A stretch of DNA of 64,000 nt from contig JBFWRU010000004.1 of NCBI GenBank assembly GCA_050248735.1, positions 124,001 through 188,000 on the forward strand, written 5' to 3'. The position numbers and the translations under genes are program-made. The stretch comes from JACKFE01 sp050248735. Lineage in GTDB: Bacteria; Nitrospirota; Nitrospiria; Nitrospirales; UBA8639. Shown in pieces: positions 26,875 to 35,800 of the stretch. A model generated the notes under the pieces. The model made no database searches, had not been told where the DNA came from, and saw only the letters and a list, made by a program, of their open reading frames with translations. Every line of letters begins with the position of its first letter. The first letter of the stretch is position 1.

Positions 26875-26914
26875 GAGGGACGGGCAAATGGACATTTGTG
26901 ATTGGTCCGTCCTC
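26875..26914 (+). terminator. Hairpin after WD40-caspase gene
   Basis: Outer arms GAGGGACGG and CCGTCCTC enclose an inner CAAATG-GA-CATTTG stem. It starts about 70 nt after the stop at 26803. No T-run follows; a terminator or RNA-stability role is possible. Confidence 0.35.
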
Positions 26915-27004
26915 GGCAATTCATAAGGAACCACCGCTCAAGGAACAAAGAATGAAAAAAATACACCCGGAAACAAAAGATCGTCGCATGATCCCTGCCT
27001 ACAT

Positions 27005-27457
27005 TTAATTCACCTGGGTCACCCAGAGACCATTACACTTCGGGCCTGGGCATTGTCCGCGATACGCATGGACCTGGAATGCCGTCCCCTTCAAAATACC
27101 ATTGGCCACATAATTAAATTTGGCATTTCCGGCTGAAATCTTATTAATTTCGTTGCTGCCAAAATCAATCGACAGGCCAATTGTGTCGCTCGGATACCAA
27201 ATGAATACCTGAGGTTCCCCGGGAAGAAAACCCCGGTCCAGCCAGGCACATTCCCCAGGTTGAGGGGGACGGACACTCGCGCCTTGCTTTGCACCAAGAA
27301 AGCGCACAAGGATTCGGCTATGAGAAATACTTCCATTCATCGTACTGCCCCCCCGACACATTAGCGGATAACTCTTGGCCCTGGACTCCGCTTCTTCACC
27401 GGGGAGGATAAACAGTAACGAGACGAGACACAGCGCCCATAATCGAATGATGTTCAT
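27005..27457 (-). CDS. Small secreted Cys-containing protein, tandem paralogue 1
   Basis: A 150-residue exported protein with a signal peptide (about 1-24) ending before the family start RAKSYPLMCRGG. Conserved blocks shared by the four neighbours are FLGAKQG, PPQPGECAWLDRGFLPGEP, and the C-terminal AFQVHAYRGQCPGPKCN with a VTQVN end. Four conserved Cys (one after the signal, one in GECAW, two in the CPGPKC end) probably form disulfides. The start has GGGAG 9 nt upstream. It is the most diverged copy and the last of the - strand array; it faces the WD40-caspase gene convergently. I do not know a named family; a small beta-rich secreted binding or inhibitor protein is possible. Confidence 0.82.
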   Translation of the reverse strand: MNIIRLWALCLVSLLFILPGEEAESRAKSYPLMCRGGSTMNGSISHSRILVRFLGAKQGASVRPPQPGECAWLDRGFLPGEPQVFIWYPSDTIGLSIDFGSNEINKISAGNAKFNYVANGILKGTAFQVHAYRGQCPGPKCNGLWVTQVN

Positions 27458-27603
27458 AGTCGGTTTCTCCCTGGTATTCGGGTTCAGGTTCCAGAACATG
27501 AATAGGTCCTACCCCAGATCTATACTTCAGTGCCCTCCCCAATAGTCCGTTCCGCTAAACACACTGGCCAAGCCAAATCGGTTCCTCTACCCCAATCCTA
27601 CAA

Positions 27604-28056
27604 TCAATTGACTTCGGTCACGGTGAGAATATTACACTTGGGGCCAGGACATTCTCCTCGATAGGCATGCACCTGGAATACCTTCCTATTCAGGATGGCA
27701 TCGGACAGGTACCTAAATTTGGCACTTGAGGCATGGATTTTGGTCACACCCTCATTCTCAAAGAACACCATCATGGTCATGGTGTGACCCGCCCCCCAAA
27801 AGAATGCTTGTGGTTCCCCAGGAAGAAATCCCCGGTCCAGCCAGGCACATTCGCCGGGTTGAAGGGTACGAGCGCCCCCGCTCTGTTTGCCTCCGAAGAA
27901 CTCCACGTGCACACCCCAAGAATCAAACCTTGCCTTCATGGCACCTCCACCCCGGCACACAAGGGGATAACTCTTGGCCCTGGCATCCACATGTTCAGGA
28001 GGAGGAAGGAGAAGTGATGCAAAGAGTAACAGGACCAATACAGTCACAATTTTCAT
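27604..28056 (-). CDS. Small secreted Cys-containing protein, tandem paralogue 2
   Basis: A 150-residue exported paralogue with a signal peptide (about 1-26) and then RAKSYPLVCRGGGAMKARF. It has the family core FFGGKQSGG and LQPGECAWLDRGFLPGEPQ and the end VFQVHAYRGECPGPKCN. The Cys pattern is the same as in its neighbours. The ATG at 28056 follows GGGAG by 9 nt; the frame extends upstream but without a start site. Immediately upstream lies a relic of the 3' end of the DUF4157-like gene, marking the edge of a duplication unit. Function is unknown. Confidence 0.82.
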   Translation of the reverse strand: MKIVTVLVLLLFASLLLPPPEHVDARAKSYPLVCRGGGAMKARFDSWGVHVEFFGGKQSGGARTLQPGECAWLDRGFLPGEPQAFFWGAGHTMTMMVFFENEGVTKIHASSAKFRYLSDAILNRKVFQVHAYRGECPGPKCNILTVTEVN

Positions 28057-28150
28057 GATCGATTTCTCCCATCGTGTGATTTTTATTTGCAGAGCGTCAA
28101 TAATTGAGGCGTTCCTATACCCGGCAGATCGTGAGACCGAAACAGTCCTA

Positions 28151-28236
28151 TCAGTCAAACACACAAATCACGACTTGCCGGCAGAGCGACTGATTCAATT
28201 GATCAACCTCGGTTTCCATATGGTTATTCATGCCCG
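28151..28236 (-). pseudogene. Relic A of the 3' end of the DUF4157-like gene
   Basis: Read on the - strand this segment translates as NHMETEVDQLNQSLCR followed by six more residues ending ICVFD and a TGA stop. The intact gene at 29627-30583 ends MEKDAEKKAQSLCR and then, after a few residues, SICVFD and stop. The match in length, Cys position and stop shows common origin. Only the last 25-30 codons are recognisable and there is no start or catalytic part, so it is a fragment. Confidence 0.75.
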
Positions 28237-28303
28237 CTCCAACACTAAGCCAGGAAAACCACGCCGGACAAGCCAACATGGTTCCTCTAACGCCATTCTG
28301 CAA

Positions 28304-28771
28304 TCAGTTCACCTCGGTGACCGTGAGCACGTTACATTTGTCGCCTGGACATTGCCCCCGATAGGCGTGTACCCGGAACAATTGCCCCATGAGAATACTA
28401 TTGACCACTCGCAAAAACTTCCCATTTGATGCCCCTGCCATGTGAATGCCTTGGGGACCGAATTGGAACTGCATAGATTTCATATCGTCAGTGTCCCAAT
28501 GCAATCTTTGAGGCTCCCCCGGAAGGAACCCTCGATCCAGCCAGGCACACTCACCGGCTTGCGGAGGGCGGACGTCTGAACCCTGTTTAGCCCCAACAAA
28601 GATTAAAGAAAAAAAACCTTTGTTAGCCTTCCAAGCTCCAAACCTTCCTTCCATAGTTCCACCTCCCCGGCACACCAGAGGATAACTCTTGGCTCTGGCC
28701 TGTGCATCATTAGCCGGAAGAATGAACAGAAAAGAGACCAGACAAAGCAGCAATAATCTGATGACGTTCAT
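28304..28771 (-). CDS. Small secreted Cys-containing protein, tandem paralogue 3
   Basis: A 155-residue exported paralogue with a signal peptide (about 1-25, MNVIRLLLLCLVSFLFILP start) and then RAKSYPLVCRGGGTMEGRF. It carries the conserved FVGAKQGSDVRPPQAGECAW and WLDRGFLPGEPQ blocks and ends FRVHAYRGQCPGDKCN plus VLTVTEVN. It is very similar to paralogue 4, even in the signal peptide and the AGGAGG ribosome-binding region, which indicates recent duplication. Upstream lies relic B of the DUF4157-like gene. Function is unknown. Confidence 0.84.
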   Translation of the reverse strand: MNVIRLLLLCLVSFLFILPANDAQARAKSYPLVCRGGGTMEGRFGAWKANKGFFSLIFVGAKQGSDVRPPQAGECAWLDRGFLPGEPQRLHWDTDDMKSMQFQFGPQGIHMAGASNGKFLRVVNSILMGQLFRVHAYRGQCPGDKCNVLTVTEVN

Positions 28772-28858
28772 GATCGCGTTTCCTCCTGATTGCGATGTCC
28801 AGTCAGAGACATCTGTGAGTTGTTCATTTATCGACCGTGCCCACGCCGGACAAGCTCC

Positions 28859-28935
28859 TTAGTCAAACACGCAGATCGAGAGGCCACGGCTGAGCAACTG
28901 AATCAAGTGCTCAATCTCGGTTTCCATATGGTTAT
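28859..28935 (-). pseudogene. Relic B of the 3' end of the DUF4157-like gene
   Basis: On the - strand it reads DNHMETEIEHLIQLLSRG, then LSICVFD and a TAA stop. The intact gene at 29627 has the same RGLSICVFD ending and stop codon. This copy shares NHMETE with relic A, which is not in the intact gene, so both relics come from one older variant. The bases just after the stop are also conserved between this site and 29627. Confidence 0.78.
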
Positions 28936-29086
28936 CCACCGGAGCTAAACAATGAATCGCAATCGGCACATGCACCGGTTCACATGATGAACGGAAAGCT
29001 AATGGTTATCCAAGCCCGCTTCAACACTAAAATTTGGTAAACCACGCCGGCCAAGCCAAAATGGTTCCTTTAACCCGATTCTCCAA

Positions 29087-29539
29087 TCAATTGACTTTGG
29101 TGACCGTGAGAACGTTACATTTGTCGCCCGGACATTGTCCCCGATAGGCGTGTACCTGGAACACTTGCCCCTTTAGAATATTATTGACCAAATATTCAAG
29201 CTTCGAACTGTCTGACCTGACGTTGGTCACACCTTGGGGACCAAATTCGACCAGGAGAGGTTTCCCTTTGTCGAGAATGAATAACAATTTTTGAGGCTCC
29301 CCCGGCAGGAACCCTCGATCCAGCCAGGCACATTCCCCAGTTTGAGGCAGGCGGACACCGGCACCCTGCTTAGCTCCAACAAAGTGCAACGAGACACTTA
29401 TAGTCGTAAAGTGCCCTTTCATAGCCCCGCCTCCCCTGCACATTAAGGGATAGCTCTTGGCCCTGGCCTGCGCATCATCGGCCGGAAGGATCAATAGCAT
29501 TGAGAACAGACAAAGCAGCAATAATCTGATGACGTTCAT
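29087..29539 (-). CDS. Small secreted Cys-containing protein, tandem paralogue 4
   Basis: A 150-residue exported paralogue with a signal peptide (about 1-25) and then RAKSYPLMCRGGGAMKGHF. It has the family blocks HFVGAKQGAGVRLPQTGECAW and LDRGFLPGEPQ and the end VFQVHAYRGQCPGDKCN. The start at 29539 has AGGAGG followed by AAACGCGATC, identical to paralogue 3. It lies 87 bases downstream of the intact DUF4157-like gene on the same strand, and so is probably co-transcribed with it. This adjacency looks like the ancestral unit that was then multiplied. Function is unknown. Confidence 0.84.
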   Translation of the reverse strand: MNVIRLLLLCLFSMLLILPADDAQARAKSYPLMCRGGGAMKGHFTTISVSLHFVGAKQGAGVRLPQTGECAWLDRGFLPGEPQKLLFILDKGKPLLVEFGPQGVTNVRSDSSKLEYLVNNILKGQVFQVHAYRGQCPGDKCNVLTVTKVN

Positions 29540-29626
29540 GATCGCGTTTCCTCCTGGTTGCGATGTCAATTCCGAGACATCTGTGAGGTGTTCATTTATA
29601 GATCGTGTACATGCCGGACAATTTCC

Positions 29627-30583
29627 TTAGTCAAACACGCAGATCGAGAGTCCACGGCAGAGCGACTGCGCCTTTTTTTCGGCATCTTTTTCCATCGGCA
29701 TTTCATCATGGATTCGATCACCAAACTTCTCCTCCCCTTTCTTTAAGGCCATGAGGGTTCCAGGGGCCAAATTTCGAAACCATTTCATGGCATATCGGTT
29801 TCTTCCTCCCCATTGGTCGCATTGTTCCGCATGGGTGAGTTCATGGAGGAGTAGTCTCGTGATGCGGCTGCCGCGCAGGACTTGCACCTTCGACTCATGT
29901 TTAAAGTAAATTTTGTGACAATCGGTAATGGCGGCCGAAGTCGCCCTATCAGAATGGCCGATTTGCACACGCTCGAGGTTGACCTTGGGAAAATGCCGTT
30001 GAAGGATACGCTGGGTCGCGACCGGAAGCGGAGTCAACGGATCGGCCGCATTGTGAATCCGTTTAAAAAACGCCTTGTAGCTATTCACCAGCATCAGAGC
30101 CTGGGGCATCGCCTGGTTCACCTCATTGGCAAAATTCTTAAACCGTTCCGGACCGTTTTTATCGCGACAGGCGCTATATTTGACCCCCGGTCCCCCGCGA
30201 AACTTGTCGACAGGAATCATCCCCACCGGACAATTCCGCGATGAGACGAGACATTCCTCGCCGTATTGCGCTTCGTAATCCGCACAGGCCTGTTCGGCCT
30301 TTTCGCGATTGTCGGCTTCTTTCACCGATTTGGAGACACACACGCAATAGCCCCGCTTGAGGCCTTTCCGGTCAAATTTCTTGAGTGATTTTTCCCCGAC
30401 ACCGCAAGGGCATTTTTCGACATGACACTGCCTGCCGGTCGAGGTCTCATACTGAGCGCAATACCGTTGGGCCTCATCCTGAGCCCCGGCATGGACGAAA
30501 GAGGTGAACGTGAGGGAAAAGGTCAATAATCCCATACCCATGAACAAAATACCTCCCTGACCGCTCAATTTTAAAAAATCCAT
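29627..30583 (-). CDS. Exported Cys-rich protein with DUF4157-like HExxH domain
   Basis: A 318-residue exported protein with a signal peptide (about 1-33). Two Cys-rich units follow (about 38-88 and 97-148), each with a YxxxxGxxC pattern, a CP(V/C)G element and a KF segment, and so probably duplicates. The C-terminal domain (about 165-290) has the DUF4157 plan: RILQRHFPKVNLERVQIG, then AITDCHKIYFKHES, then RLLLHELTHAEQCDQWGG with H247-E-L-T-H251. DUF4157 (the eCIS core domain) is a zinc-site domain often found in proteins of extracellular contractile injection loci, which fits the VgrG-like gene 13 kb away. AAGGAG lies 8 nt before the start. The domain call rests on pattern memory; a generic gluzincin-type site is the alternative. 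Confidence 0.75.
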   Translation of the reverse strand: MDFLKLSGQGGILFMGMGLLTFSLTFTSFVHAGAQDEAQRYCAQYETSTGRQCHVEKCPCGVGEKSLKKFDRKGLKRGYCVCVSKSVKEADNREKAEQACADYEAQYGEECLVSSRNCPVGMIPVDKFRGGPGVKYSACRDKNGPERFKNFANEVNQAMPQALMLVNSYKAFFKRIHNAADPLTPLPVATQRILQRHFPKVNLERVQIGHSDRATSAAITDCHKIYFKHESKVQVLRGSRITRLLLHELTHAEQCDQWGGRNRYAMKWFRNLAPGTLMALKKGEEKFGDRIHDEMPMEKDAEKKAQSLCRGLSICVFD

Positions 30584-30695
30584 TATCCATACTCCTTCCT
30601 CCCTGAGGTGTAATGAGGATGTCTTTTTTTATACCTTTCCCAGCATCCTTCCACCATTTCAGAAAGGATGGTCCTTCTGCCTTTTCCGAACCTTC

Positions 30696-32228
30696 CTACC
30701 TCACGTTCGGATGAATATCAGAGGTGGCAAAGGTGGTATGCATGAGCTTGTCGTCTTTTAACGAAACCATATGGTAACAGCCTTGGAACAAGGCCACGTC
30801 CACGGGAGCCTCACTCTTTTCACTGAGCAGCGGACGTTCATCAAACCACTCTACGGCATTATTCTTATCTTTATTTTGGCCAAAGAGCATATGCCAGAGG
30901 CTATCGGAACTTTTTCCCAAATGGATCAGATGCATACCATACGGATAATATGGCACGAGGGTCGGCGCAGCCTTGGTAAGAGGTCCCTGAATCATGACGC
31001 TGCGCCGCCATTGCCGCCCATCGAATTGTGCGTGCCACAAACTTTGCGGCTCAATATTCGCGTCGGACTTGTAGACCATATGGAGTCGACCAGCAAACGA
31101 CCCACTTGTAATGCGACCCAGGGCCGGGGCCTTATCACTGGACTTGCCGGGAATTCGCACATTGACCGTCCAACCGTTGCCCTTATTTATCGAATGCCAA
31201 ATGTGATTTGAACTGTCGCCCAGGTGCACCATGTGCAATTGTCCGTCCCATACGGCCAGGGCGGGAGTGGTTTTACTCTTTTGCCCTGGGATTTTCACAT
31301 CGCGTGTCCACCGACGGCCATCAAAGGTGGAATGCCAAATATCATTAGGATCGGATCTGAGGTCTCTCGCCTCAGAAATGTGCACCTGATGCAGACGGTT
31401 TTGAAAAACGGCCAAAGCCACCCCGGCTTTTGAAAATTGATCAGGAATGCGTCCCGACCTGGATGCTTCTTGGTTGAGACTCGGGTCCCGGTAGGGTTTC
31501 CATGTTTCGCCATCGTATTGCCAATGGTACAACCCCTGGAATTTTCCCCAATGCATGACGGGGTTATATTTACTGAGACGCGAAAATTCGACAGCCACCA
31601 TATGCAAGCGGTTTTGAAAAATTGCTAGGGCAACCGACCTTTTCCCCGGTATTTCCAGATTGATCTCTTCCCCGATTCGTTTTTGATATGGGCCGCAATC
31701 CACCGGTTTTCCGGTGGAGGGTGGAGGTGCCAGTTGTCCTGTGGTGGCTCCCGATTGTTCAAGACCGGGCTTGATCACCATTGAAACTTTTGGGGGTTGC
31801 CTCTTTACATTTAGAAAGGCCATAGCTAGTCCCCGCGGCCGAATACCGGTGGTCGTGCCTATAGCCTCAAGCCCTGTTCCTCCGGGCATCAGCAGGGCCA
31901 GATGCAGCAGCTCGGGATGGTCAGGATCCGAATATGTCCGTACCTCCGGTCCCACTATTGCCACCTCATGGGGACCGTGATTCGCATCCAGCAGAATTGC
32001 ACCGGTCGAACCTTCCCCTTCCAGCACCAACTTAAGCCAGGACTCAGCTGCTTCCACCTCATAAATACCCGGCCCCACCTCCACATCGTCTCCGGCGGGT
32101 GTCAAAAAATGAAGAGCTGAAGAAAATTCCACCTGTGCACCGGAAGCAGATGTCGCCAAAACAGGAACCAGGTTGGCGAAGAATCCAAAGCACGAAAAAA
32201 GTATGGCAAAAACGGACAATCGTTTCAT
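30696..32228 (-). CDS. Shared-module exported protein with lectin-like beta-propeller
   Basis: A 510-residue exported protein: signal (about 1-30), shared module (about 32-140; ALHFLTPAGDDVEVGPGIYEVEA, ESWLKLV, LLMPGGTGLEAIGTTTGIRPR), then a propeller of six or more blades (about 180-500). The repeat is a hydrophobic LxVFQNRLHMV strand followed by xLWHxxFDGxxW, for example ALAVWDGQLHMVHLGDSS and then HIWHSINKGNGW. This is the pattern of fucose-lectin-like or sialidase-type propellers. Glycan binding is therefore likely. GGGAGG lies 6 nt before the ATG. It is the only module member on the - strand and is divergent from the second WD40-caspase gene. Confidence 0.83.
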   Translation of the reverse strand: MKRLSVFAILFSCFGFFANLVPVLATSASGAQVEFSSALHFLTPAGDDVEVGPGIYEVEAAESWLKLVLEGEGSTGAILLDANHGPHEVAIVGPEVRTYSDPDHPELLHLALLMPGGTGLEAIGTTTGIRPRGLAMAFLNVKRQPPKVSMVIKPGLEQSGATTGQLAPPPSTGKPVDCGPYQKRIGEEINLEIPGKRSVALAIFQNRLHMVAVEFSRLSKYNPVMHWGKFQGLYHWQYDGETWKPYRDPSLNQEASRSGRIPDQFSKAGVALAVFQNRLHQVHISEARDLRSDPNDIWHSTFDGRRWTRDVKIPGQKSKTTPALAVWDGQLHMVHLGDSSNHIWHSINKGNGWTVNVRIPGKSSDKAPALGRITSGSFAGRLHMVYKSDANIEPQSLWHAQFDGRQWRRSVMIQGPLTKAAPTLVPYYPYGMHLIHLGKSSDSLWHMLFGQNKDKNNAVEWFDERPLLSEKSEAPVDVALFQGCYHMVSLKDDKLMHTTFATSDIHPNVR

Positions 32229-32820
32229 GGAAAACCTCCCTCTGAAAAATCAATACTCTACGATTTCTCCTTTCTTTATATTTCTGCGTCGGACCTCATC
32301 GGCAAATGGTTCAAATGTTGATGAATTTTTTGGCGGCATATCTTCCCAACGGCGTTCACCCGCAGATTTTGCAATTTTTTGATAAAATTGCAAACCCAAA
32401 CAGGTCATTTAATGTGGATTTCTTAAAGAACAACCAACATATCGTGGGTCAAGAAAGGAGAGAGGCCTAGTCCTAGGCTGGCATAACGCCGATCAGGGAA
32501 CCAAACCCTGCTTTAGCAAGAATTCCCTGCTTTAGTAACCCTGCAGTTTCCGCCACTAGTTTTCATCGAATTTTACCGAGGAATTGGGGCTTTTTCCCAG
32601 AAAGCGAACCCTTACAATGGGGGCCTAGCGATTATGCAGAAGCATTCATTAATATGGGATAATCTCAATTGGATTCCTCAATCCTTCTGAATTCCTATGT
32701 ATCTGTGATCATTCCGTACTTCCCCCAGGAAAGGAGTTTGATCAGGTGAACCATTGAGCCTTGAAATCCGACTGACTCTCCAAGGCGAGCGAAAGAAATA
32801 CTCCTCATTTAATTGTGAAT
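32229..32820. other. Divergent intergenic region with AT-rich palindrome
   Basis: These 592 bases separate the lectin-like gene (-) and the second WD40-caspase gene (+) and must hold both promoters. At 32368-32394 an 11-bp inverted repeat (TTTGCAATTTT, 5-nt spacer, AAAATTGCAAA) could be an operator or hairpin. No gene is supported. Confidence 0.45.
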
Positions 32821-35800
32821 ATGAATTTAGTGCCCCCAATACTTCGACGACTCCCCATCTCTTTTGTGTGGATTCCTTTTTTATTATTTTCTTACATCGT
32901 TGCATGGTTGTGGGCTCCCCCCCTCTATGGAGCGCCTCCCCCTGCCCGGACACTCACCGGGCATCAAGGTGAAATCTTCGGACTGGCATTCGATCCTGCC
33001 AATCAACTGCTAGCTTCGGGAGGCGGGGATCAAAGCATTCGGGTATGGGACGTGCAAACCGGCCGCCTCCAAAATATTCTCAAAGGTCATACCGCTTCTA
33101 TTCGGACATTGGCATTTTCCCCGAAGGGGAATTTTCTCGCTTCCGGAGCGAGCGATAAAACCACGCGAGTCTGGAATCTTCAAACCGGAAAAGAAGCCGT
33201 CTCATTCGGTTCGGTTTTCGGGAATATCCGGGCGGTGGCCTTTTCTCCTGATGGAGAAATTCTGGCCAGTACGGGCGACGGCGGCAGCCTTCGATTATTG
33301 GATTGGAAGGCCAACAAAGAATTAAAAGCCATGAAAAGCGGGTTCGGCATCAACTATGCTCTGGCCTTTTCCCCTTCCGGATCCGTTATTGCGACGGGAA
33401 GCAGCGATACGCAGGTGCACATCTGGGATGCGTTCAGCGGTCAAGAACAGACGGTCTTTTCCGGGCATGCCAAAGCTGTTCTCTCTGTCGCATTTTCTCC
33501 GGACGGTTCCCTGCTGGCGAGCGGGTCCGCCGATGGCACGATCAGGCTCTGGGATGTGCGAACAGGTCGTGAACGAGGCGTTCTTCTCGGTCATGCAGGC
33601 GACGTCAACGCGGTCGGATTTTCCGCAAACGGCATGAACGTGGTTTCGGCGGGAAGCGACGGAACCGTCCGGCTGTGGGACAGTGCCACCGGTCGATCAT
33701 TGGGAATTCTTTCCGATCAAAAGGTTCCGGTGTGGGCTCTGGCTCTGGCATACGATGGAACATTCCTAGCCACCGGAGGCCGGGACCGAAGCGTGCATCT
33801 TCAAGCGGCGAGCATTCCCCAGACATCAGTGGCTCAATCCGGGGCATCATCGGTGATTCCCAGAGATGCCGATGTCGGTCCACCCCCTGTTCCGCCTCCA
33901 CATCCAGAGGCGGATTTTTCCATACAACCTCATGAAATCAAGCCCGGCGAGGAATTGACCGTCGACCTTCGCGTCTCCAATACCGGCAAAGGCCCCTTGT
34001 ATCGATTTCTGGCTAAAACCACCAGCTCCAATCCCCTGCTTGATGGACGAACTTTTTACTTCGGAAAAATTCAGGCCGGCCAATCAAAGTCGGAAATCCT
34101 GAAGATCAATATTCCGAAGGACATCACAACCGAGGAAATTCCCCTGGACATTCACTTTGAGGAATATAACGGGTTCGTGCCGGATCCTCTCAAAGCCCTC
34201 ATCACCCTGTCGGGGCCGCCCCGACCCCGCTTAGCCTACAATTATCAAATTCTTGACAACGGAACCGGGCAATCGGTGGGAAATGGGGATGGTCGCATTC
34301 AAAAAGGTGAAGCCATTGATCTGTTACTGACCCTTAAAAATGTGGGAAAAGTCCCGGCCAAAGACACCTGGGTGGAAGTCACCAACCAGGAAGGGCAACA
34401 CCTGGAAATACGGCCCCAGATGATCCGGTTCGGACAGCTGGAGCCGGATGACACCAAACAGGCCCGCATCAGTTTTACGGTGTGGCCCGACTATCCCAAC
34501 CAGGAACTCGGGTTTGGACTATTCATAAAAGAAAAAACCCAGAATGTGTTTTTGAATGAAAAGGTCGGTCTGTTGGTGGACACCCGGCCCCCTCAGCGGA
34601 TTATCGCCAATAATAAAATCGTGACCGTGACCCAGGACCGCGCTTCACTGCTCAGCGGAGCCGGCGTAGAAAGTTCCGTCATCGCCACCGTCGAAAAAGC
34701 ACAAGCCCTGTCGGTAACCGGCGAACTTGGCGACTGGTACCGGATCCAGCTATCGGACAAAGAGATAGGTTGGATTGCCAAAAAACAAGTCGACACGCTC
34801 CAGGCATCCATCAAAGGCGAAATGCCCATTCCAATGATCAAAGGGCTGGAAGCCAACAAGGCGGCCCAGTTCATTACCCTCTCCGAACAGCTCCAACAGG
34901 CGGAACAGGAACGGGTTCGCATCGCACACACCCTGAAACAGCGTGAAGAGGAAATGGCGGGCCTCCAGACCAAATTGGAACAGATGGCCACCTCGCAACA
35001 ATTCGCCATGTCCACCACCCAGGAACAATTGGAGCGCGAACGGAAGGAACGCGAACAGATCGCCGAGGCCCTTCATCAACGGGAGGCGGAAGCCCAGCAG
35101 CTTCGGGCTCAACTCGAAGCCACGGCCAACACCAAATCCAGTGAACTGTCGACCATGCGTGAACATCTTCAACAGGAGCAGACGCAACGCGAACAAGCCG
35201 AGAAGGCTTTGCGGAATTTCCAGCAGGAAATGGCCCATATGCAAGCCAAGCTGGACAAAATGCATGAAACTCGCGAATCAGCCAAAACGCCCCCTGCCAT
35301 AGCTCTGGCCTCCCCCTTCGATCAACAGATTATCAAAGTCGACCGGGTGCAATTGGTCGGAGCGGCAGCCAGCGATCGCGGGATTGCCCGGATCGAGGTA
35401 CGGGTCAATGATGAGCTATTGGCCAGACGGCAGGGACGGGGTGTGGCCGTGGTTTCCTCTCAAGACCCACAGCAATCCACACTGGAATTTTCAGAAACCG
35501 TTCAGCTTCGTGAAGGGGAAAATATCATCACGGTCGCCGCCTATGACGGTGACCAACTCGCTTCCACCCGAACCCTTCGGGTGACCCGCGAGGTGAGCCG
35601 GGGGAAGATTTGGGCGGTGGTGATCGGGATTTCGCAATACAAAACCGTCCGCCCGTTAAAATATGCAGATAAAGATGCCCTGGCCTTTCATGATTATCTC
35701 ATCAAGAATGTGGGAGTGACACCCGATCATATGACGCTCTTAACCAACGAGCAGGCCACGTTGAGGAACCTGAAGCGATCACTGGGGACGGAGTTAAAAC

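Noticed and set aside
27005..29685. CRISPR-like or phase-variation repeats in the tandem array
   Set aside because: The repeats are whole diverged genes plus relics of a neighbour, not short direct repeats.
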